Source: Trichoplax adhaerens (lineage: Eukaryota; Placozoa; Uniplacotomia; Trichoplacea; Trichoplacidae). From it: a stretch of DNA of 64,000 nt. The notes under the pieces were generated by a model. It did no database searches. It saw nothing but the letters and a program-made list of their open reading frames with translations, and was not told where the DNA came from. Below are positions 37,381 to 48,432 of this stretch, in pieces. Within the stretch, counting starts at the first letter, position 1. Every line of letters begins with the position of its first letter. The DNA lies in the NCBI RefSeq assembly GCF_000150275.1, contig NW_002060949.1, positions 5,269,193-5,333,192 of the forward strand, read 5' to 3'. The translations under genes were made by a program, and so were the position numbers.

Positions 37381-39121
37381 TATCCAGTAATCCTTACTGT
37401 ACCCACACTCATATCGCTGCAGTCAATCAAAAAGAAGAGTTTAGCCTTTTCCGATCTTGACAGAACACACGATAGCTTCTCAACAACAGTTTTTGTTTTT
37501 CACCACCACAAAAACAGACATCAGTCTATCTCTAGCGACTTGCTTTCTTTTTCATTTTTGCATTGATCGTTCACTGTCAATTTTGCCCTTTTTTTTTTTT
37601 CCACAGTATCGTAGGCTGCCGTTAGCCTGTATTGTACAGTATATTGTAGAGGACAATGGCGCATGATGATGCATTAATAATCTTCTATTTTAATAATTTT
37701 CCCTTGCATTAATAATAGTCTGACCGTGTTACTGTACTGTACTATACGTACTGTACTGTCCTTCACATTGGTAAACACACTAGCAAGACAAAAAACATCA
37801 ACTTCATTTTGCAAAAAGGTCTCGCTCTAAAGTGAATATTCAACATCGATGTTACTTCTTATACGATATACACATTCATTTAAAGCAATTTCAATATTTG
37901 CCAAAGATTAAAAAGCAGAATCCGTACCCAATCTTCTCGATCATACTGTTTTAAATCACAATACAGTATAAACTGGACTCAATTGAAAACAAATGACTTG
38001 GTCAAAGTTCCGCCCTACCATTTTCAATCAAATTCATTGCCAATTTCACATTTTTTTTCCTCCATTTCTCAATCTCTGTCCCATCCAAGTAGAGTCATTT
38101 CTACTTGATATTATTACGGTATATCTGTGGAACTAATAAAACTACAGTGTTGATATCATAGATAAGCAAGCTCTTTTCTAACAATAATGCAACTTTACAA
38201 CGACTACATAATAAATAAACTACATCAATCATACTCAGATAAGAAAGTTTACTGTACAAGTAAGCAACGATAGTAATCATGCGATAGTCACAAGAGAAAT
38301 TTCCAAATCAATTTTCCTCCATAGAAATAGCAGTATTAACCTACTTACGTCACTTACGCATGATGAAACAATAACTCAACATGGTGGTATATAAAGATAA
38401 CAACTTACAATATATTGTAAAACATTTGTTCACAACATGCAACATAACAACCTTTCAAATCACAACTGGCTATACTTGAATTAGTTGAAGCCTTTTTTTT
38501 TATTACCCTTTACCCCTACCCTATAACTTACAACTATTTATGATAATGCATAACACAATTGTCACGCTGCAATACAACATTACATTACCGATCGATACTC
38601 TAGGAGAAAACATTACATACTTACATACTTAGTATACTGTCAATTTCAATTACACAATAGAAATGGCATAACACGGATGCCATAATGAATTATTGGCTCA
38701 TTCTTTGTAATCGATGATTATCATTATCAAACCGACGTTAATCTTATTTCACGCTTTAGCAACTATAAGTTAGCCTGTTAACTAGTCTAAAGCAGTGTAC
38801 AATTTTTAGTTTAACTTAAAATTTCCAGCAAATGTTAAAATGCAATAGTACACCCTTATATCAGAGTAATCACTATCCGATGTGTACTCAGTAAAATAAT
38901 TACAACATGAGCAATATCTGCATAGAACAGAGTCATACATAAAGATGCCGCGGTAGGTATTATATGAAACAAAACTGTAAGCATGACAGTTGCTGTCCTT
39001 TCAGAATGTTCTGATACTTACTCAAGTACTCAATTACTAACTTTCACTTACACCTTACATGTATTGCAGCTCATCACAAGATAGAAACAATACAGATAAA
39101 CGTAATGGTGCCATCAGTTAT
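37381..39121. other. Region 3' of SERINC
   Basis: AT-rich sequence with no exon seen. It includes the SERINC 3' UTR on the minus strand at its right end, a few TACAGTAC-type strings (about 37632-37640, 37728-37758) and poly-T tracts (about 37588-37600, 38490-38500). Confidence 0.45.
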
Positions 39122-42100
39122 TTAAGAAAAATCGCGATTGGGCAAAATTAACGGTGCTACTAATGTCCAAATATAGAGTAACATACACACCCACGACGAC
39201 GCTATCTTAACCCAAACTGATGACCAATTACTGGAAAGGCTTACGATGCTTGCACTTTCGGGACTAATATGGTAAAAGCAAATAATAGCATCTTTAATAA
39301 ATAGGAAATGCATCTTGTATAAAATTAAAAATTGATCGAGTACAGTATAATGAATATTGAAAAGTTCTCTAAATATCCATTTACCTGTACCAATTGGTCA
39401 ACTGCATCATTATGTAAAATGTAGCTAAAGCAAGCATAAAGTGATAAAAGGAATAACTATAGGCGACAGCATCTTGTTCGTTGTCCCATACTTTCTGCCC
39501 AGGTCTTCCACTTTCTTCATCTCCACTTGGAGCTGAAGAGGGTTCAGGTATAGCCGTAGTCTATTAAAATTTATAATACGCGTATACCGATATTAAAGTT
39601 AAACAATATCATCACAACATAATTATCACATGTCCACCATAAGAATAGCATCCACCCATACCTCTTCTTTATTACTGGATAATGAGAATCGACCAACGCT
39701 TGTAGCCGACGAATTTCTCACACTAAAATGGGTCATTTTAATGATATTGTAACATTAAACGTAATGATGGAAATAATGAAACCTTTACTGTAAAGCACAA
39801 TTTAAACTACAGAGTCAATATAGTACATCCAAGAATTTCAGGAATAAAATATTAAAAACTATCCAGTTCTTCAATTGCATATTACTAATACAAATAAATA
39901 CCATTAACCATACCTCGAATAAATAACCATAACAAACAATACTATAATGCCAATAACAGTTTGGAAATCTGCGTGAGGAGTTAATTTGCCGCCTTCCAAA
40001 GTGACGCCTTGCGGATTACATTTCGCATCTAATTTAAAATTAAAGTTGCTTCAGTAACGATTCTACATATCTACTTTGACCACCAGCTGCAATCAACGAT
40101 AATATCGAGGGTTAGATACCTGGTTCATTAGACATGGCAGACCAAGTCAAGTAAGTAGTGTAAAGTGAAATAACAGCAGATTGAAGCAGGCCTGATCGCG
40201 GTTGAACTTCTTGCACTTTGGGTAAGATTGCAATGATAGAAATGATAATGCATGCTATTAAATTGAAGCTCACGAAGAATTTATTCAATCCACAACCATC
40301 AGGCTATAAAATAAATGCAATAAAATAGATAAGAAAACCTAATATTGTAAAAAAGATTTCTCCTAGTGAAACAATATATAGAAAATAACATTCCTTATAT
40401 CACGTCTACATGTTCTTACAATCACAATCCTTTGTTATAATAGCATTTACATTCATACCTTGGTAAAGAACACGTAGAATAATACTGTAGCAGTAATAGT
40501 TGCACAATACATGGCGACAGTAAAGAACAGCAAGCCTACACAGGATGAGATGTAAAATACAGATTGGTTTAATTGTAGTCAACATAGTTTCATTTTGTCA
40601 AAACATGCCTAAAATCGCTTACCATAAAACCAAATCTTATTATCAGTTTCTTCAGCCTTGCCTACCCTGTAAATATCAAGGATTAAAGTTTTGGTCGTAT
40701 GAAAAGCAACATCAATACAATTCTCTCGATCTATTCCTATTAAAAGTATATCGAGTAAGCATAATAGAGTCATATCTATACGATACCATGATTCATTCCA
40801 AGAATGGGCAAAGTCAACCATTATAATAAGCTGGATAATGATAAAGAGGAAAGCGCCACCTAAGCCAAATATCATCCATACTATATATATATACATGTAG
40901 CAAGACTTGGTCAATACATTTCGTAGCATACGGAATTGATTCAAGAGTTAAACGGTAAATGTTAAGAAGTGTAAAGGATAACATGCAGATATTAAGTTGT
41001 AATATGGACGGACAAATAATAAGCTATTGTATATACGCGTCTATTGTATCGATTTTTAGATCGATGCTGAACTTCTATACTTAGTTAATACTCACCCTGA
41101 CTAAAACTACCACGCGGGATAAAGAAAGCACCGATCAAAACGCCACCAATGATTAAGAATTTTACAGCCCAGAACCTATGGCAATGAAATTACAGGTAAG
41201 ACAAACTCGATTGATCCCCAAAAAGGGCTACAATTAGCATTGTACCGTGTAGTATACGATCTAATGTAGATTAAGCAAATTTTCGCAAGATAACTCGAAT
41301 TTAGCAACATGTAGTTGTGCCTTGCAACCCACTACTCCTTCTCAAGTGTGGCGAATTTCTTAGAAATGCAAATATACCACGTGAACAGTGAACTTATATG
41401 CAGATCATATTATTAAATAATGATTATTAGTAAATAACTGATCATGCCCTAAAGTATGTCAGATGAAGATTACAGACGTAAAGGTTTTTGCTGAATTTGA
41501 ATTGAAGACCATGAACATACCCATTTTGAATTGAAGATCGAGAATCCCGGCTATTTTTAACATTGATCATCAAAACACACATGAGTAAATAGAAAAGTGC
41601 AAACGCGAAGCAAACACGATAGACAGCTAGGTATCCAACCAACTTGTTACAATCAGTCAAATGAGAGCAAAAGCCAGGAATCTAGATATATAAAGTCATA
41701 AGATTGTTTAAAGCATTTAATTTATTTTACCTGTCTATTCACCGTAGTACTGTAACAGCCATTAATCTTCTGACTGTACTTCTGTAATTACAGTACATCA
41801 GGCGTATGTGGTACTGTAATATACAGTATACTGTATGAAGAGACATGATACGAAAAACAAACGTCGTACAGTACTGTACAGTACGTACTGTACGACCACA
41901 TACAGACTACTGTTGTCCGTAGCTTACTGTACTGGACATTGAGAAATACGAAAAAATATGCCGTAAATCATATAAATACTAAATTCTATTGATAGATCGA
42001 AAGCCATCCACAAGAAATCAAATTAATTACATAATATCGATTATCAGTATTCAACATTATATGGTCGCACCTTCTCGAGAGTACCTTGAAGACCAGGAGC

Positions 42101-42466
42101 TAAAACGATGCACGATATTATCAAACATAACATCAGAACCACGGTGTACATGACTCGTGATGAAGTTGAATTCTTGCAAGAAGGACATGAAGAACAACAT
42201 AAACTGCAAGCAGCGCTACCGCAACAGCAAGCCAACTATAACAGGAAAAGAAATTTTTTAGATTAAAAATTTTCTGGAAAATGCAATCGGCAGATGAAAT
42301 AAAAACATACATCGTCCCTGTACTCATTGTGTACTGTATATTTATGTTACCGCACTTTCTATCAATGTCTGTGAAGTAAAATATGAAAATATCTTTTACA
42401 ATCTACGTATGTTACAGATCTCCGTACCGAAGCAGCACAACCAGCAAGAGAACAGATAGCTCCCAT
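39122..42466 (-). CDS. SERINC: Serine incorporator (SERINC/TMS family) membrane protein
   Basis: Multi-pass membrane protein, proposed to support serine-derived lipid synthesis and shown in vertebrates to act as a lipid scramblase. Twelve exons in order: 42466-42428, 42235-42071, 41681-41521, 41175-41096, 40880-40787, 40666-40623, 40535-40459, 40303-40120, 40028-39914, 39722-39662, 39560-39385, 39263-39122; total 445 residues, typical for the family. Exon 1 encodes only [13 protein letters not shown]; exon 2 continues [20 protein letters not shown], the Cys-rich N-terminus of all SERINCs. Other landmarks: [20 protein letters not shown], the exon beginning [47 protein letters not shown] and the end [20 protein letters not shown] with PNRDFS. 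About ten hydrophobic segments are spread over the exons. All exon phases agree. Confidence 0.96.
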
Positions 42467-44124
42467 TTTTAACGCTTATGATATTGGATATAGCTTTAAG
42501 TCTGTAATAATATTGTGGTGTTGATTCCAACTATTACAATGCTTTTTTTACTCTTCGCTATTTCTTGACCTTACTTTTTTCCTCGACTGTAAAAATATGA
42601 TGAGTTTAATTGGAAGTTAACACTAATTATACTGTACTGTACTGGCGATAGGGCAAAAGACCTTCCCAGTAATTTTTTGACGTAAATACAATACAGTACT
42701 ACTGTATAGAGTACATGTACTGTAGCTAGCTCACTGGTCTACAGTACAGCACTGTACTGTACTGTACAGTACAGTATAAAGCTTTGCCCTGTGTACTGTA
42801 GATGCAGATGCTGAGTATAGCATATTACGTAATGTCGTGCTGTACCGTACCAGGGACTCCTGACTGCAGACTGTACTATACAGTATGTCTAAGATATTTC
42901 AGCCGATAAATTTTAACATCCAAAAACAAATAAATTTCGGAAAGTGAACAAATAATACATCAATCGATTTTGCTAGTTAAAATTTATCGGCTGAAATATC
43001 TTAGACATACTGTACAGTCTACAGTATACTGTACTGTACTACGCTGGCCCAGAAGGGACACATACAAAGTTGTACAGTACTGTACACTGTAAAAATGGTA
43101 CTAGTAAAAACTACGGTGGCCCAAAAGGGACAACTTTAAGTAAGAGAACACAATCTGTACGGTTTTTACTTTAACAGTTGTGCTCGTCGGGTCAATGAAT
43201 CAAAGATACTGTTTCTGCGCAGAATAGTAATGAAAATACTGTACAGTATAAGTACAGCGCGTTATTAATAAGAATACTAATGATGACCGTGATTAGACCG
43301 ATTTGTGCGTAGCAAGCTTCGTCTGCGCGATTATCTGTACGTCCGTTCACTTTGAGGGTGCTTTACACCGTATACAGACAGTACTGCGGCTGTGACAGCG
43401 CAATGTACAGTACAGTATGCTGGGGAAAATTATTAAAACCGACTGTACAAGTGTACTGTACAGTACAGAATTACAGGAGCTCCAACTTACTGTATGTACA
43501 GTACATTGTACTGTACAATACATTATTGTGTACAGTATTGTCTGTAACAGATATTTCCAAAATAGAATAAAGTAAATAAAATGGTATAAATCCAATAAAC
43601 TTCAACGCTTCTCGTTGATTTCAATCACAACGGCAGAGGGCCGGAGAACTGTACTGTACACTGTAAAGTGTACACTGTACAGTACAGTATTGATATTACA
43701 CTTTCCGCTTAACTGCTGTAGTGGACAGTACAGTCTACAGTATAGTCTGTACAGTACTACTGTACTGATTTTACCTACTGTACAGTACACTGTAGTGTAA
43801 AGTACAGTACACTGTACTGTACTGGCAGTAGGCAGCGCACTGTAATAAAGCAGCGTATAGTATTTGTGCGTTTTTATCTATCACTATAGCAACGGAATAT
43901 ATCCAAAATACAGTTGCAGCACTGTACACTATGTTAGCGCTATGTTGTCTGCATAGCTATAGTTTCGTATACTGTATATATATACGTAGTTTATAAAGGT
44001 TATGTAAGTCTAACGAGAAAAGTAGAGCATAACGAACGCAGCCTCAGCACACTACTACTTTATTCTTCATTTAATATTTCACCTTCAATTCTATCAATAC
44101 AGCAGCTACCTGCATTTGGTGCCA
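42467..44124. promoter_or_regulatory. Divergent spacer between SERINC (-) and DNALI1 (+), rich in GTAC palindromes
   Basis: The two start codons face away from each other across 1658 bases, so both promoters must lie here. Most of 42640-43830 consists of strings such as GTACTGTACAGTAC, ACTGTACACTGTA and TACAGTATACTGTA, many self-complementary, plus a 38-bp perfect inverted repeat (42880-42917 with 42976-43013). Two copies of a GTGGCCCAAAAGGGACA-like string lie near 43045 and 43114. Whether the palindromes are regulatory or merely repetitive cannot be told from sequence alone. Confidence 0.5.
42880..43013. repeat. Perfect 38-bp inverted repeat with 58-bp spacer
   Basis: Left arm 42880-42917 reads ACAGTATGTCTAAGATATTT then CAGCCGATAAATTTTAAC; the right arm 42976-43013 is its exact reverse complement. 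Outside the arms the complementarity goes on imperfectly (AGACTGTACTATACAGT on the left against ACTGTACAGTCT on the right), adding a few more pairs. No coding sequence lies in the spacer. The shape fits a small non-autonomous transposon (MITE/foldback) or a recent palindromic duplication; I see no clear target-site duplication. Confidence 0.85.
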
Positions 44125-45974
44125 TGGTTCCTCCAAATACCTCTTTGCTAAAATATGATAATCCAATCTTAGTTAGTAGAAACACCGAAAAAAAAGCTAC
44201 AAAGGTAGACTAGATCCTGTAACACTATTTGTCATTTTATTCCACTTAGCATAAACGATAACCGTAAATGTATAACTAGCCAAATATAGTATCATCCTTG
44301 GTTTCGTTAACAACCAATTCTACTTCTTTTATCCTATGCATTTTTTGCTCTTATATTGCCACCCTATATTTCCAATTTCATAGCTTCTTAACATACTTTC
44401 TTCATAGCATGAAATTAGCATTAACTATAAAATTTATTATAGAAAGTTTGCAACGGTATTGATAGTATTATTACAGGACTAAATTATAAAGTTTAAACTT
44501 TTCATGATAGTCGCTACTGTCAAGTAATATTATAGTAAAACTAATTCCCTAAATTAATATTACCGTCAATTTTTTACAGCGCATTGACTCAATAAAAATG
44601 AATGTGTCACTATCAGTGTCGCAATATTTTCCTAAATAGATTAATAAACTAGTAATTTAGTCTATGAATAGTGATAGATGAAGTGGTAAGCTTTAGCAGG
44701 AATAGCCAGGGACGCAATGTATAACATAATCTCTACTTTGTGATGCGATAGCAAAAAGGAAAGGTGAGTGGTGCTACAGTTACTGGTAATGGCTCTCCCG
44801 CTGGTCCTGTACCTTCGCCTCCTAAAACATCTAAGTTGCCACCAGTTGAAGCCCAAAAAAATCAACAGACGGAAGAAATTTTGAACTCTATTTTACCACC
44901 AAAGTATGTCTTAGATTTCAGTAAATGAGTCACCTGGATGTGATATAAAATATAAGACAATATTATAATTTCTTAAAATGTCTTTAAATCTACATTATTG
45001 CTATACCGTCTCTAAATGCTATAAATTCTTTTTCCTTCCATATATATTCACTTCTCTACTTTTTTTTACAGAGAATGGCAAGATAATGGACAACTATGGA
45101 CCCAACAAGTTTCCAGCACTCCAGCAACTCGCCTCGATGTAGTGAACCTACAAGAACAACTAGATCAGAAGCTTCAACAGAGGCAAGCTAGAGAGACTGG
45201 AATATGTCCTGTTCGCAGAGAACTATATTCGCAGTCATTTGGTAATGAAGTTAATTGTCGACGAATAATCATGTAATAGTTCGGTTAATGGTAGCTTATG
45301 CTTTATACTTTTTGGGGAAATATTTTAGATGAGCTCATAAGACAAGTTACAATAAACTGCGCTGAACGTGGTCTTCTACTTTTGAGGTAATGTAATGACA
45401 TTTAGGCAGTATCTGAACTCTTATTAAGCTAATCAATCATCATGCCTTTCCACTGATGAAAACTTATATACAACCTTTAATCATTACAGGGTTAGGGATG
45501 AAATACGGATGACTATTGCAGCTTATCAAACACTATACGAAAGCAGGTTGAAACTACATTCTGTGACTCGATTTCTTATAATTTTTGTTTTTTAATCAAT
45601 TCTACCATTTCAATAAAGTGTTGCCTTCGGTATGAGAAAAGCTTTACAAGCGGAACAAGGTAAAGCTGACATGGAAAATAAAATTAGTGAATTAGAATCT
45701 GAAAAACGAGACTCAGAGAGACAAGTAAACGAACTAAAAGCAAAATGCGAAGCTATCGAAAAGCGTGAAGCTGAAAGAAGAATGGTAGAAGAAAAAAGAC
45801 ACACAGAAGAGATTCAATTTTTAAAGAGAACGAACCAACAGTTGAAAGTACGTAAATCTAGTCACTATATTTTTTTAGTAATTGATCGATTAATATGCAT
45901 CTAATGTCTGTGTGTTAATCATTACAACTCCTTAGGCTCAATTAGAAGGCATAATTGCTCCAACAAGGAAATAA
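44125..45974 (+). CDS. DNALI1: Axonemal dynein light intermediate chain (p28 family)
   Basis: Subunit of inner-arm dyneins of motile cilia. Seven exons, 261 residues: 44125-44204 (end within one base), 44752-44903, 45072-45241, 45329-45386, 45490-45546, 45619-45847, 45936-45974. Exon 1 gives MVPPNTSLLKYDNPILVSRN, the highly conserved N-terminus. Exon 2 is a Pro/Gly/Ser/Lys-rich linker ending QQTEEILNSILPPK. Exons 3-5 carry WTQQVSSTPATRLDVVNLQE, RQARETGICPVRRELYSQSF, QVTINCAERGLLLLRVRDE and TIAAYQTLYESSVAFGMRKA. Exon 6 is a long charged coiled coil (about 175-250) with RQVNELKAKCEAIEKREAER, ending FLKRTNQQLKAQLEGIIAP. This close match to animal and algal p28 implies a ciliated organism. The gene is divergent from SERINC. 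Confidence 0.96.
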
Positions 45975-48432
45975 TTGAAGCTTAATGTCCTGATGCTGTA
46001 AATTATACGATTACCATTCTATCGATCTTATAATAACTGTATAAATTATGCAATTTGCATACGGTAACATAGTTTGTAGTAACTGCTAGTACAATGCATA
46101 ATATAATAATAATAATCTTAATAATTTTAAAATGTATTACGATACAAATATTTTTTATCGACTCGATTCTTAGTTGCTCATCACTAGCAGTAGAGATAAG
46201 GAGTAAAACGTACAATAAAATTTTTACTTGTTAAAAATAGAACCTCGGTGTGCTTAAGTACCCGTGTAACTTGAAATATAATTTAGTGAAATAGCAATAG
46301 CCCTATTACATTGCAGCTGGCTCTTTTCTGTTTATTCATAGAAGAGCTACACATGGCATAATTAAGTTCAAATAGATTGAATTACCGATAGAATATAATA
46401 TGCCTGTATAAATATAAGCTATAAAGGGTTAGTATCTACACATTCATATTGGTCATGGCTCCGAATTGTGTAGTAAAAAAATCAGGATGTTACTTTATTC
46501 ATTCCTTAGCTTAATATCATTCGATACTTTGAAAATTCCAAGAACTATACTATCCGTGTTTTTATTTGTAGCGTTCTCATTAGGATGTCGAGAAATCTGG
46601 AGGCAATTCTAGAGTGTCGGGAGCTTAAAGACTTTTCTAGAAATACCAGATTGATCTGATAATTCGATTTTAATGCAGTAACAACCATTGCATGAAAATC
46701 TATCTGTGTACAAAACTTTCAAATGAAAGATCGAATACTAAAATATCATTAGTAATTAAATGTTCACTTGCCTATGCTAATCAGCAGATTTTCTCAAGAA
46801 AGCACCGATACACAACACGTTACTGCATGTAGAATTCTAAACTTATAGTACAATAGCACTCTTTGCGTACAGCTCAGTCTAGTTCCGCGTGCTCGATATC
46901 TCAGGCAGAAAGTTTAATTCGATGTAATTTAGGGTTTAAGCAAATTAATACCGTCCACGCATTTCTATTTTTAACGCTATATCAGAATTATAAGCAAATT
47001 TTTACCGTATCCAATCTATTAATTCTGATATGAATTTATAGCTTATAATTTTTGTAGAAAATGACTAATAGGTTTTACTCATTATATGTTGTAATAGTTT
47101 AATTTAGATATACTATCATCTCATACTATGGCGCCATAATCCTCTTCTAAATTAAGATAGCACCTTTACAAGCCTAGGCAATAATATTTACGGTGAAATA
47201 TTAACGTGAAGTTAATATCCACCTGTACTGTAGCATGGTAGAAAGTATGATACTTTTCAGATGGATATTTATGATACTCTGAGCTGAAGAGAAATAATTT
47301 CGAGTATTCGTAACCAGAGTTATTCATTCATGATACGTAAAGGAACCGTGAAAATTTCAAAACAGCAAGCACTAGATGAAATAATATTCGATTTTATTTT
47401 AATCTAGAAAATTCTTTGAAGGGAATTTCTGTTTATTTCCTTTTACGAAAAGAAGAATTAGCAGTAAGGCGATCTGCTACTCTAATTTAGTAAAGAAGCT
47501 GAGGAATAGAATGGCTTTGCTATATTATTATTTTCTAAATCTGCTACTCTAATTTAGTAAAGAAGCTGAGGAATAGAATGGCTTTGCTATATTATTATTT
47601 TCTAAATCTGCTACTCTAATTTAGTAAAGAAGCTGAGGAATAGAATGGCTTTGCTATATTATTATTTTCTAAATCTGCTACTCTAATTTAGTAAAGAAGC
47701 TGAGGAATAGGATGGCTTTGCTATATTATTATTTTCTAAATCTGCTACTCTAATTTAGTAAAGAAGCTGAGGAATAGAATGGCTTTGCTATATTATTATT
47801 TTCTAAATCTGCTACTCTAATTTAGTAAAGAAGCTGAGGAATAGAATGGCTTTGCTATATTATTATTTTCTAAATCTGCTACTCTAATTTAGTAAAGAAG
47901 CTGAGGAATAGAATGGCTTTGCTATATTATTATTTTCTAAATCTGCTACTCTAATTTAGTAAAGAAGCTGAGGAATAGAATGGCTTTGCTATATTATTAT
48001 TTTCTAAATCTGCTACTCTAATTTAGTAAAGAAGCTGAGGAATAGGATGGCTTTGCTATATTATTATTATTTTCTAACTTGGCATAAGCACTTGCACAAC
48101 AACCAGGAATGAATGACTTTAGTACTCCATACTAAAATGCCATGCATACTCAATCATACGTTATTAGACTACCGACTAGTATACAAATCGTGCAGTAGTA
48201 CCGTGAAATGTGTCACGGTACCAGAGTACAAACCAGGGTGAAAATATGATGATGTCAGCACGACGTTGTACTATGAGTCTGACAGTATTTAATGATGGTA
48301 CTATACGGCTGCCTACTGTAGTGTCCCAAATCAGTCATAGAAATATATATTACAGACTTACCGTCAAGTTGTTAAAAAGGAAGAGTCTTGAGATGTGATT
48401 TTATTCGTAGCAAGTAGTGTAAAGAAGAAAGT
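45975..48432. other. Intergenic region between DNALI1 and NMD3
   Basis: AT-rich, no exons found. Its main content is the nine-copy 67-bp array at 47473-48078. The remaining parts, 45975-47472 and 48079-48432, show no repeats or recognisable coding. The NMD3 promoter must lie in the last few hundred bases, where a TACGTTATTAGACTACC stretch and a 62-codon plus-strand frame (48210-48398) show no family match. Confidence 0.5.
47473..48078. repeat. Minisatellite, nine copies of a 67-bp unit
   Basis: Units begin with TCTGCTACTCTAATTTAGTA at 47473, 47540, 47607, 47674, 47741, 47808, 47875, 47942 and 48009, exactly 67 bases apart. The copies are almost identical: units 4 and 9 have GGATGG where the rest have GAATGG, and unit 9 has one extra ATT triplet in its end before diverging (CTAACTTGG). 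The near identity indicates a young or actively homogenised array whose copy number probably varies between individuals. Confidence 0.97.

Noticed and set aside
47473-48078. Regularly spaced identical repeats, considered as a CRISPR-like array
   Set aside because: The units are directly adjacent with no variable spacers, and the genome is eukaryotic; it is a minisatellite.
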